Of a stretch of DNA of 64,000 nucleotides, positions 52,311-60,355 are shown piece after piece. Position 1 is the stretch's first letter. Each line of letters starts with the position of its first letter. The stretch is from assembly GCF_014490445.1 (NCBI RefSeq), contig NZ_JACTUZ010000002.1, positions 55,318 to 119,317 on the forward strand, given 5' to 3'. The notes beneath the pieces were generated by a model. That model worked only from the letters and a program-made list of their open reading frames with translations, did not search any database and had not been told where the DNA came from. A program made the position numbers and the translations under genes. This DNA is from Pseudoroseomonas ludipueritiae (GTDB taxonomy: Bacteria; Pseudomonadota; Alphaproteobacteria; Acetobacterales; Acetobacteraceae).

Positions 52311-53456
52311 ATGACTTCCAAGCTAGACCTTAGCGCGCTCATCCGCTTCCAGCGTCTGCGGCAGCGCGCGTCAAGCAGGGCCGGCACAGCGCCTTCCGGC
52401 GATGGCCGGCTGGTTGAGATCACCGGCTTCGGGTCGAATCCAGGCGAGTTGCGGATGTTGGCCTATGTGCCGCCGGGTCTGCCGCAGGGCGCGCCTCTGG
52501 TGGTCGCCCTGCACGGATGCACGCAGACCGCGGGTGGCTATGACCTCGGGTGTGGCTGGTCCGACATGGCGGATCGCTGCGGGTTCGCCCTGCTGATGCC
52601 AGAGCAGCGCCGGTCCAATAATGCGCATCTCTGCTTCAACTGGTTCGAGCCCGGCGACACCAGGCGTGGTGCGGGTGAGGCGCTTTCCATCCAGCAGATG
52701 GTCGCGCGAATGGTGCAAGATGACGGGCTGGACCCGGCCCGCGTCTTCATCAGCGGGCTTTCGGCCGGCGGTGCCATGACGGCAGTCATGCTTGCGACCT
52801 ATCCCGAGGTCTTCGCAGGAGGCGCTTTGGTGGCGGGGCTGCCCTACGGCGTGGCACACGGTGTGGGCGAGGCGCTGAAGGCGATGTCGCGGCCGGGCAA
52901 CCTGACCGGGAAGCTACGGGGTGACGCGGTGCGCGCGGCGAGCCGGCATTCCGGGCCCTGGCCTCGCGTCGCGGTGTGGCATGGAGATGCGGACAGCACG
53001 GTCCACCCTGACAATGCACAGGAAAGTGTGAAGCAGTGGCTCGACCTCCACGGGCTGGCAGGAGTGGCACCTCAGCAGAGCCGGGGCGCGGCAGGACATT
53101 CCATCACGCGCTGGGCCAGGAATGATGGGCAGGTACAGGTCGCTTTGCACCGTGTGCCTGGCCTTGGCCATGGAGTTCCGCTTGCCCCGGGACGGGAAGC
53201 GGGATGTTGTGGACGGGCCGGACCCTATCTGCTGGATGTAGGACTGTCGTCCACCCATGCCATCCTGGAGTTCTGGGGGCTGGAAGCAGAGGGCCCTGCT
53301 TTGCCCGACATGGAAGTGATTCCGCCTGGCGCGCCAGAGCCTCCCAGGCAGGCCACGCCGGCGGGGACGCGGGATTGGTCGGACCTCGTGTCTGCCGAAG
53401 GCCCGGGAGCCGTGATCACAAAAGCTTTGCGTGCGGCAGGGCTGATGAAAGGCTGA
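52311..53456 (+). CDS. PHB-depolymerase-type esterase
   Basis: A 381-aa alpha/beta-hydrolase of the esterase_phb family. LVVALHGCTQTAGGYD gives the oxyanion hole, Ser151 in ISGLSAGGAMTAV is the nucleophile, HGDADSTVHPDN carries the Asp, and GLGHGVPL the His. There is no signal peptide, so it is probably an intracellular esterase (polyester oligomer, feruloyl or similar). The AAGGGGC site supports the ATG at 52311. Confidence 0.88.
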   Translation: MTSKLDLSALIRFQRLRQRASSRAGTAPSGDGRLVEITGFGSNPGELRMLAYVPPGLPQGAPLVVALHGCTQTAGGYDLGCGWSDMADRCGFALLMPEQRRSNNAHLCFNWFEPGDTRRGAGEALSIQQMVARMVQDDGLDPARVFISGLSAGGAMTAVMLATYPEVFAGGALVAGLPYGVAHGVGEALKAMSRPGNLTGKLRGDAVRAASRHSGPWPRVAVWHGDADSTVHPDNAQESVKQWLDLHGLAGVAPQQSRGAAGHSITRWARNDGQVQVALHRVPGLGHGVPLAPGREAGCCGRAGPYLLDVGLSSTHAILEFWGLEAEGPALPDMEVIPPGAPEPPRQATPAGTRDWSDLVSAEGPGAVITKALRAAGLMKG

Positions 53457-53853
53457 TGCTTTCGGGCGCTGTGGCCAAGTCCTGATGATGTTGCACGAAC
53501 ATCGGCACCTTTCGCGGGAAGCCAAGGATCACGTCACGCCCCAACAGCTCTGACAAGGAGAGCCGCCCGCCGCAGTGATGTAGAGTTCCGGCGCCAGGGG
53601 AGGAACCCCGATGCCGGACGGCCCCTCTCCGACCCCGCCGCATCGGGAACGCCGGGTGCTTCGTAAACTGCATAAAGCACCCGCCCTTCCTGCGGCTGCT
53701 CTGGCACCGCCGACCCTGGCCAGAACGCGCAGACACCGGGCCGATCACCGCGGTAGGGCGAGGACAGGGGAACTGCGGCGGTGACGCTGCGCCCTGGTTT
53801 GGGCAGACTGTCTCCCGGATCGGCCCGCGAGAGGCCGGGGAGGAGACGTATCC
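53457..53853. other. Intergenic, no confident gene
   Basis: A minus-strand frame here is open (it includes GRDVILGFPRKVPMFVQHH) but it runs on as the antisense of the Bug gene, so I do not call it. No RNA or repeat seen. Confidence 0.35.
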
Positions 53854-54852
53854 ATGCTGACTCGACGCCATTTTGGCAGCCGAACCGCCACCCTTGCCCT
53901 CACCGCCACCGGGCTTGCCCTTGCCCGCCCGGCGCTGGCCGCGTTTCCGGACCGGCCTATCACCGTCATTGTTCCCTTCGCCCCCGGCGGTGCGAACGAC
54001 CTCGCCGGCCGCCTCCTGGCGGATCGCATCGGCCCGCTTCTCACCGCCGAGGGGCGTGCCCTGGTGGAGAACCGCCCGGGCGGCGGCAGTGCGATCGGGG
54101 CGGATTACGTCCGCCGCTCCCGTCCGGACGGCTATACGCTGCTGGTGGGCTCCGCTTCCACCCTTGCCGTCGCGCCTGCCTCCGGCGCCAGCGCCGCGCG
54201 CTACCACCCCACGGAGGACTTCACGCCGATCACGGTCGTCGGCACCAGTCCGCTCGGCGTCGTGGTGCCGGCTCACTCCGGCATCACCACGCTGCAACAG
54301 CTGGTCGACCGGCTGCGCGCCCAGCCGGGGCGGATCGCCTATGCCAGCTCCGGCGTCGGGGGCGTGGCTCATCTCGGCGCCGACTACCTGGCGAATCTTG
54401 CCGGCACCAGCGCGCAGCACATCCCTTATCGCGGCGGCTCACAGACCGCGGAGTCCCTGATCAAGGGAGAGACGCTCTACGCCGTGGACCAGCTCGGCTC
54501 CGTTGTCGGCCAAGTGCGCGACGGCGCGCTGCGGTTGCTGGCCGTCACCACCCGCCAGCGCGACCCCAACTTCCCGGACGTGCCGACCGTCGCGGAAGCG
54601 GTGCTGCCGGATTACGAGCTGACCACCTGGACGGTGATGGTCGGCCCTAAGGGCATGCCGGACGACATCGCCGGCGCGCTAAGCAAGGCCGCCAATGCGG
54701 CACTTGCCGAGCCCCGCGTGCGCGAGCGGCTGGAAAGCACCGGCACCACCCCCGTGCTGGACAGCACCCCCGCCTCCACCAGCGCCTTCCTGGACCGCGA
54801 ATTCGCGCTCTACCGGAACATCGTCCAGCGCATCGGTCTCAAGCTGGACTAG
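53854..54852 (+). CDS. Bug/TctC-family periplasmic receptor (orphan)
   Basis: A 332-aa secreted receptor. Signal with RRHFGSRTATLALTATGLAL; mature FPDRPITVIVPFAPGGANDL, NRPGGGSAIGADYV and RPDGYTLL are textbook Bug motifs. GGGGAGGAG lies upstream of the ATG. It stands alone, ended by a strong terminator hairpin, with no transporter or catabolic partner. Ligand unknown. Confidence 0.9.
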   Translation: MLTRRHFGSRTATLALTATGLALARPALAAFPDRPITVIVPFAPGGANDLAGRLLADRIGPLLTAEGRALVENRPGGGSAIGADYVRRSRPDGYTLLVGSASTLAVAPASGASAARYHPTEDFTPITVVGTSPLGVVVPAHSGITTLQQLVDRLRAQPGRIAYASSGVGGVAHLGADYLANLAGTSAQHIPYRGGSQTAESLIKGETLYAVDQLGSVVGQVRDGALRLLAVTTRQRDPNFPDVPTVAEAVLPDYELTTWTVMVGPKGMPDDIAGALSKAANAALAEPRVRERLESTGTTPVLDSTPASTSAFLDREFALYRNIVQRIGLKLD

Positions 54853-54862
54853 GACGGCCCGA

Positions 54863-54892
54863 AGCGGTCTGGCCGCTTCCGGCCAGACCGCT
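54863..54892 (+). terminator. Strong hairpin after the orphan Bug gene
   Basis: AGCGGTCTGGCC-GCTTCC-GGCCAGACCGCT is a perfect 12-bp stem with a 6-base loop, 11 bp after the stop codon. No long U-run follows, as is common in high-GC genomes. Confidence 0.7.
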
Positions 54893-55134
54893 CCCAGGGA
54901 ATGAGCCAAGCGGACCGCCTTCATGCCTGCCTCCGGACGGGGCGGGCACCCGGAAGACGCCCTCTTTCCGGCCAAGCCAGCCGCCTCAGCGGCCCGGGCC
55001 AGCAACTGGCGCGATCACACCCTGTCGCCACGCCCCTCGTCCCAATGATGGATGGCTGGCGCTGCTGCCGAACTCCCCAGGGACCTCCTCCTCAGCTCCT
55101 GTGCAGCACGGTTCAACGTGGATGAACTCTTGAT
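54893..55134. other. Intergenic, no gene seen
   Basis: Sequence between the Bug terminator and the ChrB operator. No believable frame or RNA was found; it probably carries the chrB-like promoter at its right end. Confidence 0.35.
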
Positions 55135-55152
55135 ATGATACGGCTGTATCAT
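55135..55152. promoter_or_regulatory. 18-bp palindrome before the ChrB-like gene
   Basis: ATGATAC-GGCT-GTATCAT is a 7-bp perfect inverted repeat with a 4-bp spacer, ending 13 bp before the ATG. It is very likely an operator, perhaps for the ChrB-like protein itself or an unlinked repressor. Confidence 0.6.
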
Positions 55153-55165
55153 CTAGACACGTTCC

Positions 55166-55708
55166 ATGGTTGCTTCTGGCTGGCTGCTCTTCACCTACAA
55201 GGTGCCCTCTGAGCCTGCCCCACCGCGCATCGCGGTATGGCGAAAGCTCAAGGGCATGGGCGCCGTCTATCTGCAAAGCGGCCTTTGCCTGTTGCCCAGG
55301 ACCGAGGAGCATGTGCGGCGCCTGAAGATGCTGGAGAACGACGTCTCCGAGGCAGGCGGCGAGGCAGTGATCCTGGAAACAACCGCGTTGGACCGGACGC
55401 AGGAGGAAAAGGTGCTCGCCCGCTTCCGGGCCGATCGGAATGAGGCATACCGCGAGTTCCTCGAAAAGTGCGGCGATATGGAAGCCGAGATCGCCAAGGA
55501 GAGGGCGGCGAACAAGTTCAGCTACGCCGAGCTGGAGGAGAACGAAGTTGACCTCAAGAAGCTTCGCGGCTGGCTTGCCAAGATCACCAGGCTCGACTTC
55601 TACGGCGCTCCCCTCGCTGCCGAGGCGACGGAGCGCCTGCGCGCCTGCGAGGCGCTGCTCGATGCCTATGCCCGGCAGGTCTTCGATGCGCATGACGAGA
55701 ACCGGTAG
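55166..55708 (+). CDS. ChrB N-terminal-domain protein
   Basis: A 180-aa protein matching the N-terminal domain of chromate-resistance regulator ChrB (GWLLFTYKVPSEPAPPRIAV, WRKLKGMGAVYLQSGLCLLP, then a charged helical C-terminal half). Full ChrB has a second domain and is followed by the transporter chrA; both are absent. It may be a stand-alone metal- or stress-responsive regulator. Its close operator-like palindrome supports regulated expression. Family call is good; function uncertain. Confidence 0.75.
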   Translation: MVASGWLLFTYKVPSEPAPPRIAVWRKLKGMGAVYLQSGLCLLPRTEEHVRRLKMLENDVSEAGGEAVILETTALDRTQEEKVLARFRADRNEAYREFLEKCGDMEAEIAKERAANKFSYAELEENEVDLKKLRGWLAKITRLDFYGAPLAAEATERLRACEALLDAYARQVFDAHDENR

Positions 55709-55773
55709 AGGCTGCCACCATGGATGACGCGGCCGCGGTTGTCGTGCGGTGTTCCTGAAAGTTTACGGACGCC

Positions 55774-56169
55774 ATGTCTGCATTATTCTCTAAGCCACCG
55801 GCAGCAACCGTTCTGGTCGTTGATGATGAGCCATTCATCCGCATAGTGATCGCGGAAGCCTTGGACGGTGCGGGGCATTTTGCCATCGAGGCCGAGAATG
55901 CCGATGTGGCGATGGATCTACTGCATGCAGACCCGGGCATCGATGTTCTGATCACCGATATGCATCTGCTGGGCAGCTTCAATGGGCAACAGCTGGCGAC
56001 GAAAGCCTATAGCATCATTCCTGCCTTGAAGGTCATCTTCATGACAGGGGATTGCGTGACGGCTTCGAGGATTTCCAAGCATCCAGGCCCCGGCGATGGG
56101 GTGTTGGTCAAGCCCTTCCGTCTCGAAGATCTATTACGGATGGTAGAAGCCTGCTTGAAGCCATTGTAG
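55774..56169 (+). CDS. Stand-alone response-regulator receiver domain
   Basis: A 131-aa receiver: acidic pair Asp17/Asp18 (VVDDEP), phospho-acceptor Asp62 (LITDMHL), Thr91 (FMTGD) and Lys113 (VKPF) are all present. There is no output domain, so it acts by protein-protein contact (CheY-like or in a phosphorelay). No histidine kinase is adjacent; the big signalling protein at 60356 is 4 kb away. Lower GC than the surroundings. Confidence 0.88.
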   Translation: MSALFSKPPAATVLVVDDEPFIRIVIAEALDGAGHFAIEAENADVAMDLLHADPGIDVLITDMHLLGSFNGQQLATKAYSIIPALKVIFMTGDCVTASRISKHPGPGDGVLVKPFRLEDLLRMVEACLKPL

Positions 56170-56195
56170 AGGTGGACCCATCTCAGGGTGTGGGC

Positions 56196-56435
56196 ATGGA
56201 GCAGATCAACACATTCACGCTCTTGGTGGCGCGCGAAGAACTTGAAAATCTCAGGTTGCAGGCAGCAGCACTGATCCGCCACCCCGATGCCGGCCCCACC
56301 ATCCTGCTTCTGAACCACATCGAGGCTGCGCTCGATGAGGCAGATCGGCTGGCCGACATGCTCGGCTCTAAGATTGCGCCCATGCCCTGGTGGCAGGCCT
56401 TCGGCCCGAACTCTAAAGGAGCAGGACGGCGCTAG
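56196..56435 (+). CDS. Small hypothetical helical protein (79 aa)
   Basis: The protein begins MEQINTFTLLVAREELENLR and has two amphipathic helices (LLLNHIEAALDEADRLADML). AGGGTG lies 8 bases upstream. It starts 26 bp after the receiver gene and may be its partner. No family is recognised. Confidence 0.5.
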   Translation: MEQINTFTLLVAREELENLRLQAAALIRHPDAGPTILLLNHIEAALDEADRLADMLGSKIAPMPWWQAFGPNSKGAGRR

Positions 56436-56569
56436 ATCGGGCCGATGGCGCTAAGATGACTATGCCGGAAATCATGGCTGCATCCAGCGGGCAATCTGCT
56501 CATGCTCTGGCCCAAGCAGGAAAGGCTCCGGAAGCGAAGGCGGTCATCGAACGCCAGCGCCAGATCAAA

Positions 56570-56716
56570 GGCCGGATCTGCGCCGGGCATCCCAGCCATT
56601 CTCCGGCGGCAGCAGAGCGGCGCCGAGTGGCGCAGCAGGCCATCGGCGGACACATGCTCCTCCAGATTGAAGCCGTAGAACAATGCCTCTCGCCGGACCT
56701 GCCGTTCGGCCATCAC
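56570..56716 (-). pseudogene. IS1182-like transposase N-terminal remnant
   Basis: The minus strand from 56716 reads MMAERQVRREALFYGFNLEE then HVSADGLLRHSAP. This closely resembles the start of IS1182-family (IS5-superfamily-like DDE) transposases, which read ERQVRQEALFYxFSLExHVPADHLLR. After about 35 residues the similarity stops and no catalytic DDE region follows. A relic of a past insertion; no terminal repeats were found. Confidence 0.6.
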
Positions 56717-56830
56717 CGCTGTGCTCTCCGCTGTCTGGAAAGACAGGATCAGCGCCGCTCTGAAGCCTCAACCCATTTTTTCAGCATCATCGATGGAAAG
56801 CGGTTGCAGCTTCCCGCCCGCTGCTTTGGA

Positions 56831-58147
56831 TCAGCAGCGCGCCACCGCGGTGCTACCCTCGTTCCAACGCCAACAGGGCGCCGAACCAGGAATCAGCACG
56901 CCACCTACCCAGCGGGCAGAAGGCGCCAGGGACAACCAGTCCACCTCCCCGGCCAGCACAGCACGGCCCAGGGCGGTGATCGTCAGGACCTCCTTGGCCC
57001 AGCTTCGCTCCTCGGCCTCAAAGGCGCCGGTGAAGACGGGGCGCTCGACCTGCCGCATATTCTCCAGGACGTCGTGGAAGATCAGGTCCGTCATCCAGGG
57101 GAGCGGCTCGCGCTCCAACATCAGGGCGCTGAATACCTGACCGGCCGTCCGCGCGCACTCGGCAAGCAGGCCGAGGATCAGGCGCTGGGTCAGGCTCAGC
57201 CCATCCCTTGTCCACGGGAGTTCCCGGCAGTGTCGCAGCACCGCTTCGCCGAGCTGCGGAATGCCAGCCGTACCACGCGCGCCCAATGTGGCGAGCGTCG
57301 TCGGATCGGGCTCACGCAGCGCGTCCCACACCGACCGGCCTGTTGCCAGCGCCTCGGCCGGGACCGGCATCCGTTCCGCCCAGAGAAGGTGGAGTGCTTC
57401 CGGTGGTAGCTGCCCAAGGCCGATGAAGCGCATGCCACCTGGGAAGCGCGCGGGCGAAATCAGTTCCAGGCGGAGTGGCCGCCGCTCTGCGAATGCCGCG
57501 AGGCATCGAGCCAAAATGAGCTGGTCGTAAGTGTCGTGCTCGAACCACAGGATGATGCGCTCATAGCGCTCCGCCGAGGAGCACAACCCTTCCTCCGCAT
57601 GCCTCAGTTTGGCGGCGATTGTCACAAGGTCCATGCCGGCCCCCGCACCGTAGGCGCGTGAGATGAAGCCTGCTCGCTCTTCCTGCCAGTTTGCGTCGTT
57701 CCTGACCGGGCCCTGGCAGAGCGGATCGGAGTATTCGAGGAAATCCCCTGCGAAGCCTGCTTGTTTCAGGCCCTGCCCGATATCGGAGCCGCAGCGGATA
57801 TGAAGGGTGGTCATATCGCGGTCCGGCGCGAGATCGCCACCCTGGATCAGGGCCCAGCTTCGATCCATGGCGGCGATATGCGCCTTGAGGCGGGACCAGC
57901 TCGGCAGGCCCAGCTCGCGTGCGACAACGAGTTGCGCCTCGCTGAGCGGCACGGCTCCACCTGGCGGCGTGCCCTGAAGGTCCGACCATCGGGGATGGTG
58001 GCTTCGGAAGCGGCGCAGGGCCTCGGCCTCACCGGCTCGCAGCCCTTTGAGCAGTTCTTTGGCGCGCTTGCGCTGCTGCTCAAGGTTCAGGCGGAACGGA
58101 GATGCGGCGCGTTGCGCCGCAGGCTCAGGGATGGACGGATCGGACAA
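56831..58147 (-). CDS. DUF1835 domain-containing protein
   Basis: A 438-aa protein. An N-terminal helical region (RAKELLKGLRAGEAEALRRF, ARELGLPSWSRLKAHI) precedes the DUF1835 domain (LHIRCGSDIGQGLKQAGFAG, EYSDPLCQGPV, ILWFEHDTYDQLILARCL), followed by a DUF3658-like C-terminal part (LSLTQRLILGLLAE). Biochemical role unknown; often found singly. The start is TTG at 58147 with a good GGAAGG site; an ATG is not available in frame nearby. Confidence 0.8.
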   Translation of the reverse strand: MSDPSIPEPAAQRAASPFRLNLEQQRKRAKELLKGLRAGEAEALRRFRSHHPRWSDLQGTPPGGAVPLSEAQLVVARELGLPSWSRLKAHIAAMDRSWALIQGGDLAPDRDMTTLHIRCGSDIGQGLKQAGFAGDFLEYSDPLCQGPVRNDANWQEERAGFISRAYGAGAGMDLVTIAAKLRHAEEGLCSSAERYERIILWFEHDTYDQLILARCLAAFAERRPLRLELISPARFPGGMRFIGLGQLPPEALHLLWAERMPVPAEALATGRSVWDALREPDPTTLATLGARGTAGIPQLGEAVLRHCRELPWTRDGLSLTQRLILGLLAECARTAGQVFSALMLEREPLPWMTDLIFHDVLENMRQVERPVFTGAFEAEERSWAKEVLTITALGRAVLAGEVDWLSLAPSARWVGGVLIPGSAPCWRWNEGSTAVARC

Positions 58148-58511
58148 GGTAGGCCCCTTCCTCGTGTCTGCGTCCGCCGATCAGACAGGAAAGGGTGGGT
58201 AGATAGCCGTACCACTCTTCATGAGCGTGGGCGCAGCCCTTTCCGCGGACACGGAGGCTCCGATCAAGCCCTCCGACCAAATCACCAAACAACGGGGAGC
58301 TGTCAAGAAGGTCCGCTCCGGGTGACAGCCACGCTCGCCCCGGATTGTGGCAGATCCTCACCGGAGCGCGCCGGCCGAGGATGATTATGCTGCTGAACCG
58401 CAGGAAAGGTGTGGCTTGGCTGCTTCGGAGCAGTGACGCGATCATTGTATACAGCCGAAGGGCCAAGCCCGGCCGCTGGCCAGAATCTCGGGTCTGGTCC
58501 ACCTTGCCGTG
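58148..58511. other. Divergent intergenic region, no gene seen
   Basis: This lies between the DUF1835 gene and the DHA2 exporter and should hold both promoters. TGTATACA at 58446-58453 is a small palindrome; nothing larger stands out. Confidence 0.35.
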
Positions 58512-60020
58512 ATGACGCCCGACGCTGTTCCCGAATCGCCAGGCTCCGTTGGGGAGGCGCCATCGCCTTCCTTGTGGCGGATCTTCCCGCCGATCCTGCT
58601 GCCCATCTTTCTCGCCGTGGTGGACGGTACCATCGTGGCGGCAGCCCTTCCCGCCATGGCCGGAGCCTTCGGCGAAGTGGAGCGGTTATCCTGGGTGGTG
58701 GCATCCTACCTCCTGGCCAGCACCGTGGCGGCCCCGGTATATGGGCGGCTGGGCGATGCTTTCGGACGGCGGCGCCTGCTGCTCGTGGCGCTGGTGCTGT
58801 TCGTGGTGGCCTCGGTGCTATGCGCCTTGGCGCAAGGTATCCTGTCGCTGACGGCGGCGCGGGTCCTGCAAGGCTTCGGCGGCGGGGGGCTGATGGTGCT
58901 GTCCCAGGCGCTGCTCGGCGAGAACGTGCCGCGGCGCCAGCTCGGCCGCGCGCAGGGCATCCTGGCCGCGGTGATCGTGGCCTCCTCCACCTTCGGCCCC
59001 GTCGCGGGCGGGGTGCTGACGCAGTTCTTCGGCTGGCCCTCGGTGTTCCTCATCAACCTGCCGCTGGGCGCAGTGGCCATGCTGCTGGTGCTGCGCCTGC
59101 CGGCCCATGCCGCCAGGGGCAAGCGGGGCGGCTTCGACTGGGCAGGCCTACTGCTGTTCGCCGGCTTCGTGGTGCCGCTGCTGCTGGCGCTGGAACAGAT
59201 GCAGCGCCTCGACGCTGCCATGCTGCTGGGTATTGTGGCCAGCCTTGGCGTGTCGCTGCCCTGCCTGGTGCTCCTCCTCCGGTTCGAGCGGCGGGCGGCG
59301 CAGCCCCTGTTCCCGCTGGAGATGCTGCGGCGCCCTGCCATGTGGCGCGCCAATGCCATGGCCGCCTGCTCCGGCGCTCTGCTGGTCAGCGAGGTGACAC
59401 TGCTGCCGATCCACCTGCAGGCGGTGGACGGCGCTTCGGCGGCCCGGATTGGCCTGCTGATGCTGCCGCTGACGGCAACGGTTGGGATGGGCTCGCTGGT
59501 AACCGGATGGCTGGTGACCCGCACCGGACGCCTGGCGATCTTCCCCGCGATCGGACAGACGGCGGCAGCGCTGGGCCTGTTGCTGGTGGCCTTCGGGCAC
59601 CACCAGGTCGGAGCCGCGCTAGGCCCCTGGGGCTTGCCGGCGATGCTTGCCCTTGTCGCGGTGTTCCAGGGCTCGGCGATGCCGGTGGCGCAGGTCACGG
59701 CTCAGGCGCTGGCGCCGCCCGCCATGCTGGGAGCGGCGGCAGCCTCGGTGCAGCTGTCGCGATCGGTTGGATCGGCCGTGGGCGTCACGCTTGTGATCGG
59801 CGCCTTGTTCGCGATCCTGAGCCAGGATGGCGCAACCGCCGCGGTCTTCGCCCAGATGGTTCAGCACGGCCCCGCTGCCCTGGCCGGCTTGCCGGATGCG
59901 ATACGTGCCACGACGGCGGCCCGGATTGACTCTGGCTTCAGCGTCGCCTTCATCGTCGTGGCAGCCTTCGCGGTCATGAACGCGCTGTTCGCATGGACCC
60001 TGCCGCTGCGGCGAATCTAG
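58512..60020 (+). CDS. DHA2-family drug:H+ antiporter (EmrB/QacA-like MFS)
   Basis: A 502-aa, 14-helix exporter. Helix-1 motif VVDGTIVAAALPAMAGAFGE, then SWVVASYLLASTVAAPVYGR with LGDAFGRRRLLLVAL (motif A), RVLQGFGGGGLMVLSQALLG and GPVAGGVLTQFFGWPSVFLI (motif C region) are those of DHA2. It probably exports hydrophobic drugs or an endogenous toxin. The ATG at 58512 follows a GTG codon; no strong ribosome site. No adaptor (EmrA) or regulator adjoins. Confidence 0.9.
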   Translation: MTPDAVPESPGSVGEAPSPSLWRIFPPILLPIFLAVVDGTIVAAALPAMAGAFGEVERLSWVVASYLLASTVAAPVYGRLGDAFGRRRLLLVALVLFVVASVLCALAQGILSLTAARVLQGFGGGGLMVLSQALLGENVPRRQLGRAQGILAAVIVASSTFGPVAGGVLTQFFGWPSVFLINLPLGAVAMLLVLRLPAHAARGKRGGFDWAGLLLFAGFVVPLLLALEQMQRLDAAMLLGIVASLGVSLPCLVLLLRFERRAAQPLFPLEMLRRPAMWRANAMAACSGALLVSEVTLLPIHLQAVDGASAARIGLLMLPLTATVGMGSLVTGWLVTRTGRLAIFPAIGQTAAALGLLLVAFGHHQVGAALGPWGLPAMLALVAVFQGSAMPVAQVTAQALAPPAMLGAAAASVQLSRSVGSAVGVTLVIGALFAILSQDGATAAVFAQMVQHGPAALAGLPDAIRATTAARIDSGFSVAFIVVAAFAVMNALFAWTLPLRRI

Positions 60021-60355
60021 ACGCGCCTGGGTTGGGTCCGCGGCCCGTGCCCTGTTGCTGGGTGGCAATGCGGGCGGCTGATGACGATTCAGTTTTCCGC
60101 GCGGGCGGGCTATGTCGCCATGGCCTTTCTGGAGATCAGCAAAATTCTGTACCCAGGAGGCGGCACAAGGCCTCACAGGCCATGCGTTGTGTCATCCGGG
60201 CGCGGCAGGGATGGCGGGCGGCATGGCCTCGGCCGGGGAGCAAAAGCTATGGCTGGAGGTGCGTGGTGCGGCGGTCATGATGAGGGGCTGGCTCCCGGTT
60301 CGCCATCATCAGGCCTGGCGTGCCAGCGTCTGCCCCCTTGCAGGGGCAGCCGTTG
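60021..60355. other. Intergenic, no gene seen
   Basis: The region between the exporter and the giant kinase/ATPase gene. Open frames have no recognisable motif; no RNA or mobile-element end seen. Confidence 0.35.

Noticed and set aside
53457-53640. Minus-strand coding remnant (GRDVILGFPRKVPMFVQHH)
   Set aside because: The frame continues as antisense of the Bug gene and no family could be named.
56456-57409. 317-codon plus-strand frame opposite the transposase relic and DUF1835 gene
   Set aside because: No motif; the opposite strand carries recognisable protein features.
58446-58453. TGTATACA palindrome as a GntR operator before the DHA2 exporter
   Set aside because: Only 8 bp, incomplete flanks and no adjacent GntR gene.
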